Assembly: GCA_040414675.1 (NCBI GenBank)
Contig: JBEDUN010000093.1
Coordinates: 62,001-126,000, forward strand
Length of the DNA: 64,000 nucleotides
Source: JARBAU01 sp040414675
Lineage (GTDB): Archaea > Thermoproteota > Nitrososphaeria > Nitrososphaerales > Nitrososphaeraceae
Direction: 5' to 3'
Under the pieces are notes generated by a model. That model was not told where the DNA came from. It saw nothing but the letters and a program-made list of their open reading frames with translations, and made no database searches. The position numbers were made by a program, and so were the translations under genes. Positions 33,538-42,682 of this stretch are shown here, in pieces. Each line of letters opens with the position of its first letter. The stretch's first letter is position 1.

Positions 33538-35736
33538 ATGTCTGAACTTACACCGGGCGAAAACAAATATCTGAGAAAAAAATTGGGTCGCAAACCAAGC
33601 GCATTCGAGCTTGAAGTAATAAGCGCCGAATGGTCTGAGCATTGTTCTTACAAATCGTCAAAGAAGCTCATCAGAAAGTTTCCTAATCGTAGTAAATTTG
33701 TTATATCTGGACTGGCGTCGGACGCTGCCCTGCTGGATATTGGTCTAGGGTATGTACTCGCAATACATATTGAAAGTCACAATCATCCATCAGCTGTAGA
33801 ACCATATGGTGGCTCGGCGACTGGAGTAGGTGGCGTGATCAGGGATATCATATCACTTGGTGCAAGGCCCATTGCTTTACTTAATGCACTTAGATTTTAT
33901 CCTTTAGATAATGCCAATAAAAGATATTCACAAGGTGCCAGATGGCTATTACGAAACGTTACCAAAGGAATAGCCGATTATGGGAATTGTTTGGGCATCC
34001 CTACTATCGGAGGGGAGATTGAATTTGATCATGGATTTAGTAACTATTGTCTAGTCGATGTAGCCGCTATTGGAATTACCAAACGAGATAAGATCGTTCG
34101 AAACCGATCTAGTAAAGGGGATATAATTTTCTTGGTAGGGGGAGCGACAGGGAGAGACGGCATCCATGGTTCATCATTTGCTTCAAAGAAGCTAAGTGGA
34201 GAGGATCGATCCGCAGTGCAAATACCTGACCCGTTTACGGAGAAGCTACTAATGGAGGCAATACTCGAAGCAGTTGATAGAGGTTGCGTAAATGCTATGA
34301 AAGATCTTGGCGGTGGAGGGCTTTCCTGCTGTCTTTCAGAAATTTCAGCAACTCTATCAAAAGGACTAGAAGTTGATATCTCAAAATTACACGTCAAAGA
34401 AGATGGAATGTTACCCTCGGAAATTATCATCTCCGAGTCTCAAGAACGAATGCTTGTTATCACCAGTCAGACTAATCAGACATATCTGACAGAAATTCTA
34501 AGGAAATATGACTTAAGCTATTCAGTTATAGGTTCAGTAATTGAAGGCAAAAACTTGGTTATAAAATACGAGGGCGACGTGATAATGAATTTGCCTTCTG
34601 AGTTAATATGTCGTGCACCACTTATCAACAGAGGCTCAATCCCTCCTAAATCTAGATCAAAGGATCGAATTTTGTACTTCAGAGAACGTCCTATTGACCT
34701 TTACAAAAGTATTCTCAAAGTGCTCGCTAATCCCAACATCGCTAGCAAGGAATGGATTTATGAACAATTCGATCATGAAGTTGGTATCAGGACAGTATTG
34801 AAACCAGGTAAGGGAGATTCAAGTGTTCTTAGATTAGAGAATGGAAAATATTTAGCAGTCAAACTTGATGGCAATTCAAAACAATGCAATTTAGATCCAT
34901 ATCATGGTACCCTATGTATTTTGTCTGAAGTGTGTAGAAATATCATTTCTACTGGTGGCAAACCATTGGCGATCATTGATCACCTACAATTTGGTAGTCC
35001 AGAAAATGCTCAAATATTCTGGGGTTTCAAGCAATCTGTTAGGGCAATTATCGACTACTGCAAGTTCATGAGATTACCAGTTGTTGGTGGCAAGGTTAGC
35101 TTTTATAACGAGAACAATCAAGGTCCCATAAAAGATTCTCCTGTAATCGGCTCAATTGGATTGATTGACCGGCCAGAATGGATCATGAGGCCAGGATTCG
35201 GCTCTGAAGAATCGATTTTTATAATTGGTAACACTAAGGATGAAATGGGAGGGTCGGAATTCTATGAGACTACTGGCCATGCTGGAAGTGGAAAAGTGCC
35301 CATTGTGGATTTGAAGTCTGACATGCTAAATGCTCAGGCAGCTCTAAGACTAATTCGGAAGAATGTCGTAAGCTCTCTTCATGATTGCTCGAAGGGAGGG
35401 CTTGCTATTGCCTTGTGTGAGATGGCTATAAGTGGCAGCAATAACTTCCAAATAGATTTAAGCAAGATACCTAACTCATGCTCGAGTATCTCCAATCTCT
35501 TATTCTCTGAGACAGCTTCTCGATACATTTTAAGTACCAATAACAGAAAGATGGTTAGCACTACACTATCGGCAATAAGTGGCTTGGAATTCTCGGAAAT
35601 AGGAAAGACCTTCAATAAGGGATCCGAATCTTTTCTATACCATAGCAAGCTCAACTCTCCGGTAATTCTATCTAAAAAAGGCATTACTGAGAGCTATAAG
35701 AACATAGGGGCAATCATGGAACGCAGATCCTTTTAG
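33538..35736 (+). CDS. purL: phosphoribosylformylglycinamidine synthase subunit PurL
   Basis: ATP-dependent synthetase that makes FGAM from FGAR. SAEWSEHCSYKSSK near residue 29, HIESHNHPSAVEPYGGSAT near 78 (catalytic His and Mg-binding), and PTIGGEIEF are typical of the small PurL form, which needs separate PurS and PurQ. Length 732. An AGGAG-like ribosome-binding site precedes the ATG at 33538. Together with purS and purQ it forms a complete enzyme. Confidence 0.95.
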   Translation: MSELTPGENKYLRKKLGRKPSAFELEVISAEWSEHCSYKSSKKLIRKFPNRSKFVISGLASDAALLDIGLGYVLAIHIESHNHPSAVEPYGGSATGVGGVIRDIISLGARPIALLNALRFYPLDNANKRYSQGARWLLRNVTKGIADYGNCLGIPTIGGEIEFDHGFSNYCLVDVAAIGITKRDKIVRNRSSKGDIIFLVGGATGRDGIHGSSFASKKLSGEDRSAVQIPDPFTEKLLMEAILEAVDRGCVNAMKDLGGGGLSCCLSEISATLSKGLEVDISKLHVKEDGMLPSEIIISESQERMLVITSQTNQTYLTEILRKYDLSYSVIGSVIEGKNLVIKYEGDVIMNLPSELICRAPLINRGSIPPKSRSKDRILYFRERPIDLYKSILKVLANPNIASKEWIYEQFDHEVGIRTVLKPGKGDSSVLRLENGKYLAVKLDGNSKQCNLDPYHGTLCILSEVCRNIISTGGKPLAIIDHLQFGSPENAQIFWGFKQSVRAIIDYCKFMRLPVVGGKVSFYNENNQGPIKDSPVIGSIGLIDRPEWIMRPGFGSEESIFIIGNTKDEMGGSEFYETTGHAGSGKVPIVDLKSDMLNAQAALRLIRKNVVSSLHDCSKGGLAIALCEMAISGSNNFQIDLSKIPNSCSSISNLLFSETASRYILSTNNRKMVSTTLSAISGLEFSEIGKTFNKGSESFLYHSKLNSPVILSKKGITESYKNIGAIMERRSF

Positions 35737-35953
35737 TAAATAAATATTTTATGGGCTAATTTAGAGGTCGGAATCCTTACTCACAAGTTTCAATCAATTC
35801 AAAAATATTCTTGATTGATCAATGCGACACATTTTTTAGTCAATTGCGAGAGAATCAATTACCTTTGGTTCGCAAAAGATTGCAAGGCGTATTTGTTGGC
35901 ATTATACAAATGCGGCAGCGATATGAGTCAAATGAGTTTTTGTGGTCATAGGA

Positions 35954-37390
35954 ATGGTGCATGAGAACTGCGGCGTATTTGGTGCATTTTCAATAGACGG
36001 TTATAATGTCACTCCGCTTGTAATTGATTGTTTAAGGGCCTTGCAACACCGTGGTCAGGAAGCATGGGGTATTGCCGTACCAGAGAAACCACCATTCAAA
36101 AGACTAGGTCTAGTATCCGCTTCTGCAGCTGAATTCAAAAGCATATCCAAAAAATTCAGATCCCACATCGCTATTGGTCATGTTAGATACTCCACTTTTG
36201 GCAAGAGTACTTTGAGTAATGCCCAACCTATAAAAGTAAAGGATCTGTGCATAGCACACAATGGTACTATAGCGAACGTAGAAGAGCTGTCTGGCATGGT
36301 TGGAGGTTGTACGTTTACGCCCCATACAATGAGTGATACTCTTATTGCTGCTCAGAGACTAATTATGCATTTAGATAATAACCATAGCATGAGGGACTCT
36401 ATATCCATTCTGAGAGGCGAGATGATTGGATCTTTTTGCTTCATGTTCCTAACCGACAATGGTTCGGTATATGCTGCTAGAGATCCCAAGGGTTTTAGAC
36501 CGTTAGTACTGGGGATTCATGATGAATCGAATACCTATATGATCGCTTCGGAATCATGTGCTTTTTCTGCTATTGGTGCCAAGTTAGTAAGAGATGTACA
36601 ACCTGGAGAAATCATAAAACTTGACAAGGCAGGCATTAAAAGTGAGGTTTTTGCACAAGAACCTCATTCCCATTGCGCTTTTGAATTTACCTACTTTGCT
36701 CATCCAACTAGTGTAATGGAAGGAGTTAATGTATATGCGGCTCGTAAACGAATTGGACAACTACTTGCAAAAAAATTTCCCATTGTAGATGCTGACTTGG
36801 TAATTCCAGTGCCCGATTCGGCCAGGCCAGCGGCACTCGGATACTCCGAAGCGTCAGGTTTGCCATTTGAAGAAGGGCTACTAAAAAACAGATATAGTAA
36901 GAAGGGTTCTATGCGTAGTTTCATTGAACCTTACGGAGAGACCAGGGTGGAGATTAATAAAGGTATCATACCAATCAAGGAGGTTATACAGAATAAGAAA
37001 GTTGTAGTCATAGACGATAGTATCGTTAGAGGCACTAGCTCTCAATCAATTGTGAGAATGTTACGCGCGGCTGGTGCGAAAAAAATTAGCATGATAGTTA
37101 CATACCCACCGATTCGATACCCCTGTTACGCAGGAATTGATTTCCCATCTCAAGAAGAACTAATTGCATTTCAACAAACGAAAAATGAAACCGCCACTGA
37201 GAAGATCAGTCAAAGTATATCAAAAATCATTGGTGCCGACTTCACAGCATATAACGACAATTCTACACTCGCCGAAGCCATCGGAATTCCAGAAGACGAG
37301 TTATGCTTCACTTGTTCAACTGGCGACTATACCTCACTCGGTATCAAGCCGATATTTAAAACAAGGAAGCAGATGAAGGGAGAAGAGTAA
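35954..37390 (+). CDS. purF: amidophosphoribosyltransferase
   Basis: First committed enzyme of purine synthesis, making phosphoribosylamine from PRPP and glutamine. The N-terminal Ntn-hydrolase domain begins MVHENCGVFGAFS; the Cys at residue 6 would become the catalytic N-terminal residue after removal of a five-residue propeptide. HNGTIANVEEL follows near residue 99. The PRPP-binding loop VVVIDDSIVRGTSS is near 350. Four cysteines typical of Fe-S PurF are suggested by CYAG and CFTC. The ATG at 35954 is chosen; an upstream GTG at 35942 is in frame. 478 residues. Confidence 0.94.
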   Translation: MVHENCGVFGAFSIDGYNVTPLVIDCLRALQHRGQEAWGIAVPEKPPFKRLGLVSASAAEFKSISKKFRSHIAIGHVRYSTFGKSTLSNAQPIKVKDLCIAHNGTIANVEELSGMVGGCTFTPHTMSDTLIAAQRLIMHLDNNHSMRDSISILRGEMIGSFCFMFLTDNGSVYAARDPKGFRPLVLGIHDESNTYMIASESCAFSAIGAKLVRDVQPGEIIKLDKAGIKSEVFAQEPHSHCAFEFTYFAHPTSVMEGVNVYAARKRIGQLLAKKFPIVDADLVIPVPDSARPAALGYSEASGLPFEEGLLKNRYSKKGSMRSFIEPYGETRVEINKGIIPIKEVIQNKKVVVIDDSIVRGTSSQSIVRMLRAAGAKKISMIVTYPPIRYPCYAGIDFPSQEELIAFQQTKNETATEKISQSISKIIGADFTAYNDNSTLAEAIGIPEDELCFTCSTGDYTSLGIKPIFKTRKQMKGEE

Positions 37391-37429
37391 GGGCTTTATA
37401 TTTCAAGTCATAGAGAAGATAGATTCAAC

Positions 37430-37930
37430 CTAGTTCAATTTTTTTTCAACATCTTCTGCAATCCGTAATACATTCTGCTCCATATCTCTTCTGTAATTAT
37501 AAAGCTTCTCTGATAAAGCTTCGTCTCCTATTGCAAGAATTTGGCATGCCAAAAGGCCAGCATTCTTGGAACCATTGACTGCTACTGTAGCTACAGGCAC
37601 TCCAAACGGCATTTGCACTATCGAGAAAAGAGAGTCTATACCATCGAATGAAACTTTGATAGGAACACCGATCACTGGCAGCGTTGTTAACGAAGCAAGC
37701 ATTCCAGGTAGATGAGCTGCACCTCCTGCCCCAGCTATGATGACTCTTATTCCTCGTGACTTACAATTCCTAGCATATTCAATCATTTTATTCGTGGTCC
37801 TGTGAGCAGAAACGATCCTGAGCTCATATTTTATATCAAAAGTCTTCATAATGTCTGCGGCTTCTGACATCACCTTGAGATCAGATTCACTACCCATCAA
37901 AATACCTACTTTAACATCTGTCAGTTCCAG
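37430..37930 (-). CDS. purE: N5-carboxyaminoimidazole ribonucleotide mutase
   Basis: Mutase converting N5-CAIR to CAIR. GSESDLKVM, the catalytic SAHRT loop and AGAGGAAHLPGM are intact. The first ATG gives a protein starting MGSES, but homologues begin one beta strand earlier (KVGILMGSESD), and that strand is encoded here upstream of the ATG. The open frame starts right after the purK stop codon TGA (37931-37933) and reads LELTDVKVGI before TTG/ATG, with no ATG, GTG or TTG among those ten codons. So PurE either starts at CTG, starts late at TTG 37900, or is made as a PurK-PurE readthrough product. Confidence 0.88.
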   Translation of the reverse strand: MELTDVKVGILMGSESDLKVMSEAADIMKTFDIKYELRIVSAHRTTNKMIEYARNCKSRGIRVIIAGAGGAAHLPGMLASLTTLPVIGVPIKVSFDGIDSLFSIVQMPFGVPVATVAVNGSKNAGLLACQILAIGDEALSEKLYNYRRDMEQNVLRIAEDVEKKLN

Positions 37931-39106
37931 TCACCTAAGCCTTGCCTTAACTATCTTCAACGTTCGACTAGCATCATCTGCTCTTTGCATAGATTGTCTT
38001 AAAGAACTTGAAAGAGCTGTTATATGACCAAGCTTTCTGCGAGGTTTAGTTACGGGTTTGCCATATAGATGAAGTTTTACATTCGGGATTGAAAAAAAGG
38101 ATTTTATCCCCTTTAGGGCATATTCTCCTTGGAAACCTTCAGGCCCTAGAATGTTGTACATAGTTGCAGAGGATAATAGCTCAGGTTTAGACAGTGGCAA
38201 GTTCAGGATCGCTCGCAAATGTTGCTCAAATTGAGAAATCGAAGCTGCATCTATCGTGTAATGTCCAGAATTGTGCGGACGAGGGGCAATTTCGTTTAGT
38301 AATACCTTTTCATTGGCAGTTACGAACATTTCTATTCCGAATATTCCAGCGGTTCCAAATACCTGCATTATGTCACAAGCAATTTTTCTAGCTTTTTTTC
38401 TGACTTTTTCAGAAACTCGGCCCGGAACTATAGTTCTATCTAAGATTCCCAGTTTATGGCGATTTTCAGCCACTGGGAAACATTCTATCTGACCACTCAT
38501 ATTTCTTGCGACCATGATGGATATTTCCTTTTCAAACTTCACAAACTCTTCTAGCATACATTGTCTTCCAGCAAAATATTTTAAAGCATTACCAATATCA
38601 TCATTGGATTTAATCAAATAGTTCCCCTTACCATCATAACCGTCTTCACATGCTTTAAGAATGACCGGAAAACCATAGGCTTTTGCATTCCGAATTATGT
38701 CCTCCTTCGAATTTACTATGGCAAAATTTGGAATTGGAATCTTATTTTCATTCATAAAGGTCTTTTGTCTGAACTTGTTCTGAATTATGTACAGCGACTC
38801 AGGCGAAGGATTGATGTTGTAATTTTTTACTCCCAGTTCCCTTAAAACAGCTGTATTGGTTAGCTCGATTTCATAAGTTAGCAGATCTGATTTGCTAGCT
38901 AATAACTTGAGCGATGAACCGTCCTTAAAGTCGGAAACTATCAAATCGTCGCATACCTTAGCTGCCGGACAATTTGGGTCGGGATCTAGTATCACAACAT
39001 TCATGGACATTCGTCTTGCGTCCTGACATAGCATTTTTCCAAGCTGTCCGCCTCCTATAATTCCGATGCGAATTGGATGTTCAGAAGTGAATACTGAATT
39101 TTTCAA
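37931..39106 (-). CDS. purK: N5-carboxyaminoimidazole ribonucleotide synthase
   Basis: ATP-grasp enzyme that carboxylates AIR with bicarbonate to N5-CAIR. The N-terminal IRIGIIGGGQLGKMLCQDA Rossmann motif (near residue 10), PVILKACEDGYDGKGNYLI ATP-grasp loop, and FVTANEKVLLNEIAPRPHNSGHYT (metal and ATP site) are complete. Length 391. Its TGA stop is in the same reading frame as purE, which follows after ten codons. In fungi the two are fused in this same order (ADE2), so gene order and frame suggest a close functional link. Confidence 0.95.
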   Translation of the reverse strand: MKNSVFTSEHPIRIGIIGGGQLGKMLCQDARRMSMNVVILDPDPNCPAAKVCDDLIVSDFKDGSSLKLLASKSDLLTYEIELTNTAVLRELGVKNYNINPSPESLYIIQNKFRQKTFMNENKIPIPNFAIVNSKEDIIRNAKAYGFPVILKACEDGYDGKGNYLIKSNDDIGNALKYFAGRQCMLEEFVKFEKEISIMVARNMSGQIECFPVAENRHKLGILDRTIVPGRVSEKVRKKARKIACDIMQVFGTAGIFGIEMFVTANEKVLLNEIAPRPHNSGHYTIDAASISQFEQHLRAILNLPLSKPELLSSATMYNILGPEGFQGEYALKGIKSFFSIPNVKLHLYGKPVTKPRRKLGHITALSSSLRQSMQRADDASRTLKIVKARLR

Positions 39107-39274
39107 AAGTATCTAGTGCTTCATTCTCGGACTAGATCAAATTAAAAGTATTCGCTCAGGTTTTTATCTTGAGTGTGATTTTCATGTGTGATTTTACAGA
39201 ATACCTGAAAGCTAAACAATAAATCTTCTTTCTAACTCCATCTATCTAGGATCTATTTCCATAAAAATCCAAAT

Positions 39275-39697
39275 ATGCCTATTATTGTAATAAAGATGTT
39301 GAAAGATATCTTCCAGGAATCATGTGATCGGATTATCCAGCTGGACAAGTCAGTTAGATTTGCAGGACTTGCTAATGATGAAGGTGTCTTGTTAGGGGTA
39401 GCTGAAAGGGAGGGATTAAAGCCTCTTTTGACTCCCGAACAAAGAGCACAATATTCTATCACCGCAGCAACAAGGCAATACACGAGACTTAGATGGCAGT
39501 ACCACCTTGGAAAAATTCACTATGCAAGCTCTCACTACTCAAAACTTATAAGAGCAACTATACCGATAACCGATTCTGACAATACTCTAAATTATGTATT
39601 ATTGCTTTCGTTTGATGCCAAAACAGAGAATGTACATGAAATCATAACCGTCAGAATTATTCCGGAAGTTAAAAGGATTAGCAAAAAACTCCCGTAA
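39275..39697 (+). CDS. DUF6659-like conserved thaumarchaeal protein
   Basis: A 140-residue soluble protein with no known enzymatic motif. Features are an N-terminal helix (FQESCDRIIQLDKSVRFAGLAN), a GVLLGV strand, a LLTPEQRAQYSI segment and paired beta strands near ATIPITDS and VLLLSFD. This pattern resembles a thaumarchaea-enriched family often annotated as DUF6659, which I name with caution. The start could be ATG 39275 or ATG 39296 (MLKDIF). Function unknown. Confidence 0.6.
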   Translation: MPIIVIKMLKDIFQESCDRIIQLDKSVRFAGLANDEGVLLGVAEREGLKPLLTPEQRAQYSITAATRQYTRLRWQYHLGKIHYASSHYSKLIRATIPITDSDNTLNYVLLLSFDAKTENVHEIITVRIIPEVKRISKKLP

Positions 39698-39761
39698 TGG
39701 TTTTCTTGATTACTATAATACCCAGTTATAATAATCTATTCCCAGCATAGATTGTAAGAGA

Positions 39762-40520
39762 TTACTGTTTGGCCGATATGCCACCATCTACCATAATAAC
39801 AGTACCAGTAATCCATTTCGCATCTTCGGAACATAAGTAGCTTACCACTCCGGAAATATCCTCTGGTTCTCCTATACTACGCAATGGAAATGAAGACTCT
39901 AACATGTGCCTTGCATTATCATCCTGTAGATAGGGTTCGATCATAGGACTCTTAATCGTAGAAGGAGCAATACAATTGCATCTAACACCGTACTGGCCAT
40001 ATTCGACTGCAATGCTCTTTGTTAACATTATTACCCCGGCTTTTGTTACACCATATACTGAAAGCGGAACATTGGTAATAGACCTAATTCCAAGTAGGGA
40101 CGAGATATTTATGATATTACCAGAGTTTTTTTCTATCATTATGGGCAGTACTGATTTTATGGCTCTAAATGTGCCGATAAGATTGACATTGATTAGCAGA
40201 TTCCATTGATCATCATTCATCAAATGAAATGGGGTGGGATCGCTTATTACACCAGCACTATTTACGAGTATATCTATTGTGTCAAACTTAGAAATTGTTT
40301 GATCAATTGCATTGAGTACTTCTGCTTCTTTAGTAATGTCAGTACGAATTGCCAAAGTATCTCGTTTGTTACCGAGACTAGCGCTAATTTCAGTCAACTT
40401 ACTCTTATCCCTACCAATGAGCACAACTTTGCATCCCTCCGAAAGCAACCTCTTAGCCGTAACTTTACCTACTCCACCCGTTGCTCCGGTGATTATAGCA
40501 ACCTTACCTTTCAGTTTCAT
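39762..40520 (-). CDS. short-chain dehydrogenase/reductase (SDR)
   Basis: NAD(P)-dependent oxidoreductase of 252 residues. The N-terminal IITGATGGVGKVTA is the nucleotide-binding glycine motif, NSAGV the stabilising motif near 92, SSLLGI holds the catalytic Ser, and YGVTK (Tyr and Lys) completes the active site. The C-terminus ends with VIMVDGG. It is closest in style to FabG-type classical SDRs. The substrate cannot be read from sequence, and no operon partner is adjacent. Confidence 0.88.
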   Translation of the reverse strand: MKLKGKVAIITGATGGVGKVTAKRLLSEGCKVVLIGRDKSKLTEISASLGNKRDTLAIRTDITKEAEVLNAIDQTISKFDTIDILVNSAGVISDPTPFHLMNDDQWNLLINVNLIGTFRAIKSVLPIMIEKNSGNIINISSLLGIRSITNVPLSVYGVTKAGVIMLTKSIAVEYGQYGVRCNCIAPSTIKSPMIEPYLQDDNARHMLESSFPLRSIGEPEDISGVVSYLCSEDAKWITGTVIMVDGGISAKQ

Positions 40521-40752
40521 AGCTCATAATCCTTTTTTCTTTTTAAAGTACTTTTCGTATTTGGATGCACCAAAAATTTCAGCTACCGATCAGGTTACGT
40601 AATATCTAGTCTCAATCCGACTCTTGGTTGACGATTCTTCGCGATTATCTAATTAAAAATTTGACAAACGATACGGATTCTGTTGACCCGCGAAAGATAC
40701 GTGCTAAAAATAAAAACAAAATACTTTAGGATGTAATCCTAATCCAGAATTA

Positions 40753-42573
40753 GTGGATTTCAATAAGTTCGTTGTAGATACGAGCATAATCATCGATGGC
40801 GAAATAACAAGGATGCTTGAAGCTGAGACAATCAAAAGTGGCAATGAAATAATCATCCCGTTGGCCGTATTGGACGAGCTTCAATCTCAAGCCTCGCTCA
40901 ACAAGGAACATGGCTTCGTCGGGCTTGATGAGATTCGAAGAATAAGAGATTTGTGTTTTAGAAAACAAATAGCTCTTAGCTTTATTGGGGAGAGACCAAA
41001 TCTGGAAGACATCAGATTAGCAAAGCGTGGCAGAATTGACGCTATTATAAAAGATATAGCTCTAAATCAGAATGCAACGCTTGTAACTGCAGATCTTGTC
41101 CAGTCGTTAGTTGCAGAAGCTCAAGGAGTACATTCAATGTACATAGCTAATCCGCCCAAAACTTCGAACCTTGCGTTTGAAGATTATTTTGATGAGAGTA
41201 CAATGAGCGTACACTTAAAAGAAGGTGTTTGTCCGTTTGCAAAAAAAGGGACCCCTGGAAATTTCAAACTTACAAGACTCAAGGAAATTGTTACTTCGCG
41301 TAAAGAAATCTCATCGATAATTACTGAAATTAGTGAAGCATCACGGGTCAGTGGGATCGGTAAGGTCGAGATAAGCAGAAGCGGTGCAACAGTAATACAA
41401 TATGGCAAGTACCGGATTTCTGTCACTAGACCGCCATTCTCAGATGCTATTGAAGTAACTATAGTTAAACCAATCGTAAAACTGAATCTGAATGATTATT
41501 CAATTTCAAAAAAGTTGACCGAGAAACTATCAAGTGGCGCTGAAGGAATAATAATATCTGGACCTCCAGGATCTGGAAAGAGTACATTTGCTAGTAGCTT
41601 GGCAAACTTTTACGTTTCAAACGAGAAAATCGTAAAAACCTTCGAATCCCCGAGGGATCTACAAGTTCCGATCGAAGTCACCCAGTATGGACCTCTAGAA
41701 GGCAGTTTTGAGAAAGCAGTGGATATCTTATTACTAGTTAGACCCGACTACACAATTTTCGATGAAGTCAGAAGAGCTCATGATTTTGAAGTATTTTCAG
41801 ATATGAGACTTGCCGGAGTAGGTATGGTGGGCGTAGTTCATGCTAGTAGTCCACTTGATGCAATTCAACGGTTTATAGGAAGGGTAGAATTGGGAATGAT
41901 TCCACATATCCTGGATACCATAATATTCATCAAAGGAGGGCATATACAAAAGGTCTACGAAATTAGACTTACTGTGAAGGTACCAAATGGAATGGCTGAG
42001 GCCGATCTCGCCAGACCTTTAGTGGAGGTTAGAGATTTCGAATCAGGTTCTGTTGAATATGAAATCTATACTTACGGAGAAGAAAACGTGGTAGTGCCTA
42101 TCACTGAAATGGATTCATATTCTGAAAATCCTATTTTCAAATTAGCAGAGTTTCGTATCAAAGACATAGTGAGAAGGTTTGATCCAGAAGCAGAAGTCAA
42201 TGTTTTGTCTAATATTCGTGCGAAGGTCTTAGTAAATAAGAACGTAGTTCCTAGGATAATCGGCAAAGGTGGTACCACAATTTCTGAATTGGAAAAAATC
42301 TTAGGCATAAGTCTGGATGTAGACGTGAAAAATACGGTTGGTCGTAGGGAGATTAAATTTGAATTCAATGAGAATGATTCATCTTTTCTGATATACTTTC
42401 CTGAATCTCAGATCGGAAAGTTGGTGGATATTCATATTGATAATGAGTATGTATTTAGCAGTCAGGTAGGCAAGAAATGTAGGATCAAAATAGATAAAGG
42501 GAGTGATAATGGCAAGATGTTGACTGGCGCTTTTCATAAAGACAAGGAAATAAGAATATTTCCTTCGAATTAG
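40753..42573 (+). CDS. PIN-domain/KH-domain ATPase (PINA family)
   Basis: A 606-residue protein with three parts: an N-terminal PIN nuclease domain (FVVDTSIIIDGE, with acidic residues around 9, 43 and 110), a VirB11/PilT-type AAA ATPase in the middle (Walker A GPPGSGKST near 271; Walker B-like TIFDEVRRA near 335; VVHASSPLDA sensor region), and a C-terminal KH domain (VPRIIGKGGTTISELE near 500). This matches archaeal PINA, a hexameric helicase reported to work on Holliday junctions. Start is GTG at 40753. It stands alone, upstream of the ThiD-ThiN gene. Confidence 0.88.
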   Translation: MDFNKFVVDTSIIIDGEITRMLEAETIKSGNEIIIPLAVLDELQSQASLNKEHGFVGLDEIRRIRDLCFRKQIALSFIGERPNLEDIRLAKRGRIDAIIKDIALNQNATLVTADLVQSLVAEAQGVHSMYIANPPKTSNLAFEDYFDESTMSVHLKEGVCPFAKKGTPGNFKLTRLKEIVTSRKEISSIITEISEASRVSGIGKVEISRSGATVIQYGKYRISVTRPPFSDAIEVTIVKPIVKLNLNDYSISKKLTEKLSSGAEGIIISGPPGSGKSTFASSLANFYVSNEKIVKTFESPRDLQVPIEVTQYGPLEGSFEKAVDILLLVRPDYTIFDEVRRAHDFEVFSDMRLAGVGMVGVVHASSPLDAIQRFIGRVELGMIPHILDTIIFIKGGHIQKVYEIRLTVKVPNGMAEADLARPLVEVRDFESGSVEYEIYTYGEENVVVPITEMDSYSENPIFKLAEFRIKDIVRRFDPEAEVNVLSNIRAKVLVNKNVVPRIIGKGGTTISELEKILGISLDVDVKNTVGRREIKFEFNENDSSFLIYFPESQIGKLVDIHIDNEYVFSSQVGKKCRIKIDKGSDNGKMLTGAFHKDKEIRIFPSN

Positions 42574-42682
42574 CCTGTATTAAGATCGAGTCAGAATTTG
42601 CTTATAGCTGAGAATGATATTATATACCATTTTTCACATAATTAGTAGGTTTATGGTACAGCTGAATGTGTTAATCCGGTAA

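Noticed and set aside
37931..37933. TGA between purK and purE as a selenocysteine codon
   Set aside because: Selenocysteine use in archaea is known from methanogens and a few others, and there is no SECIS-like element or Sec machinery visible; a Sec residue at a domain linker would be odd.
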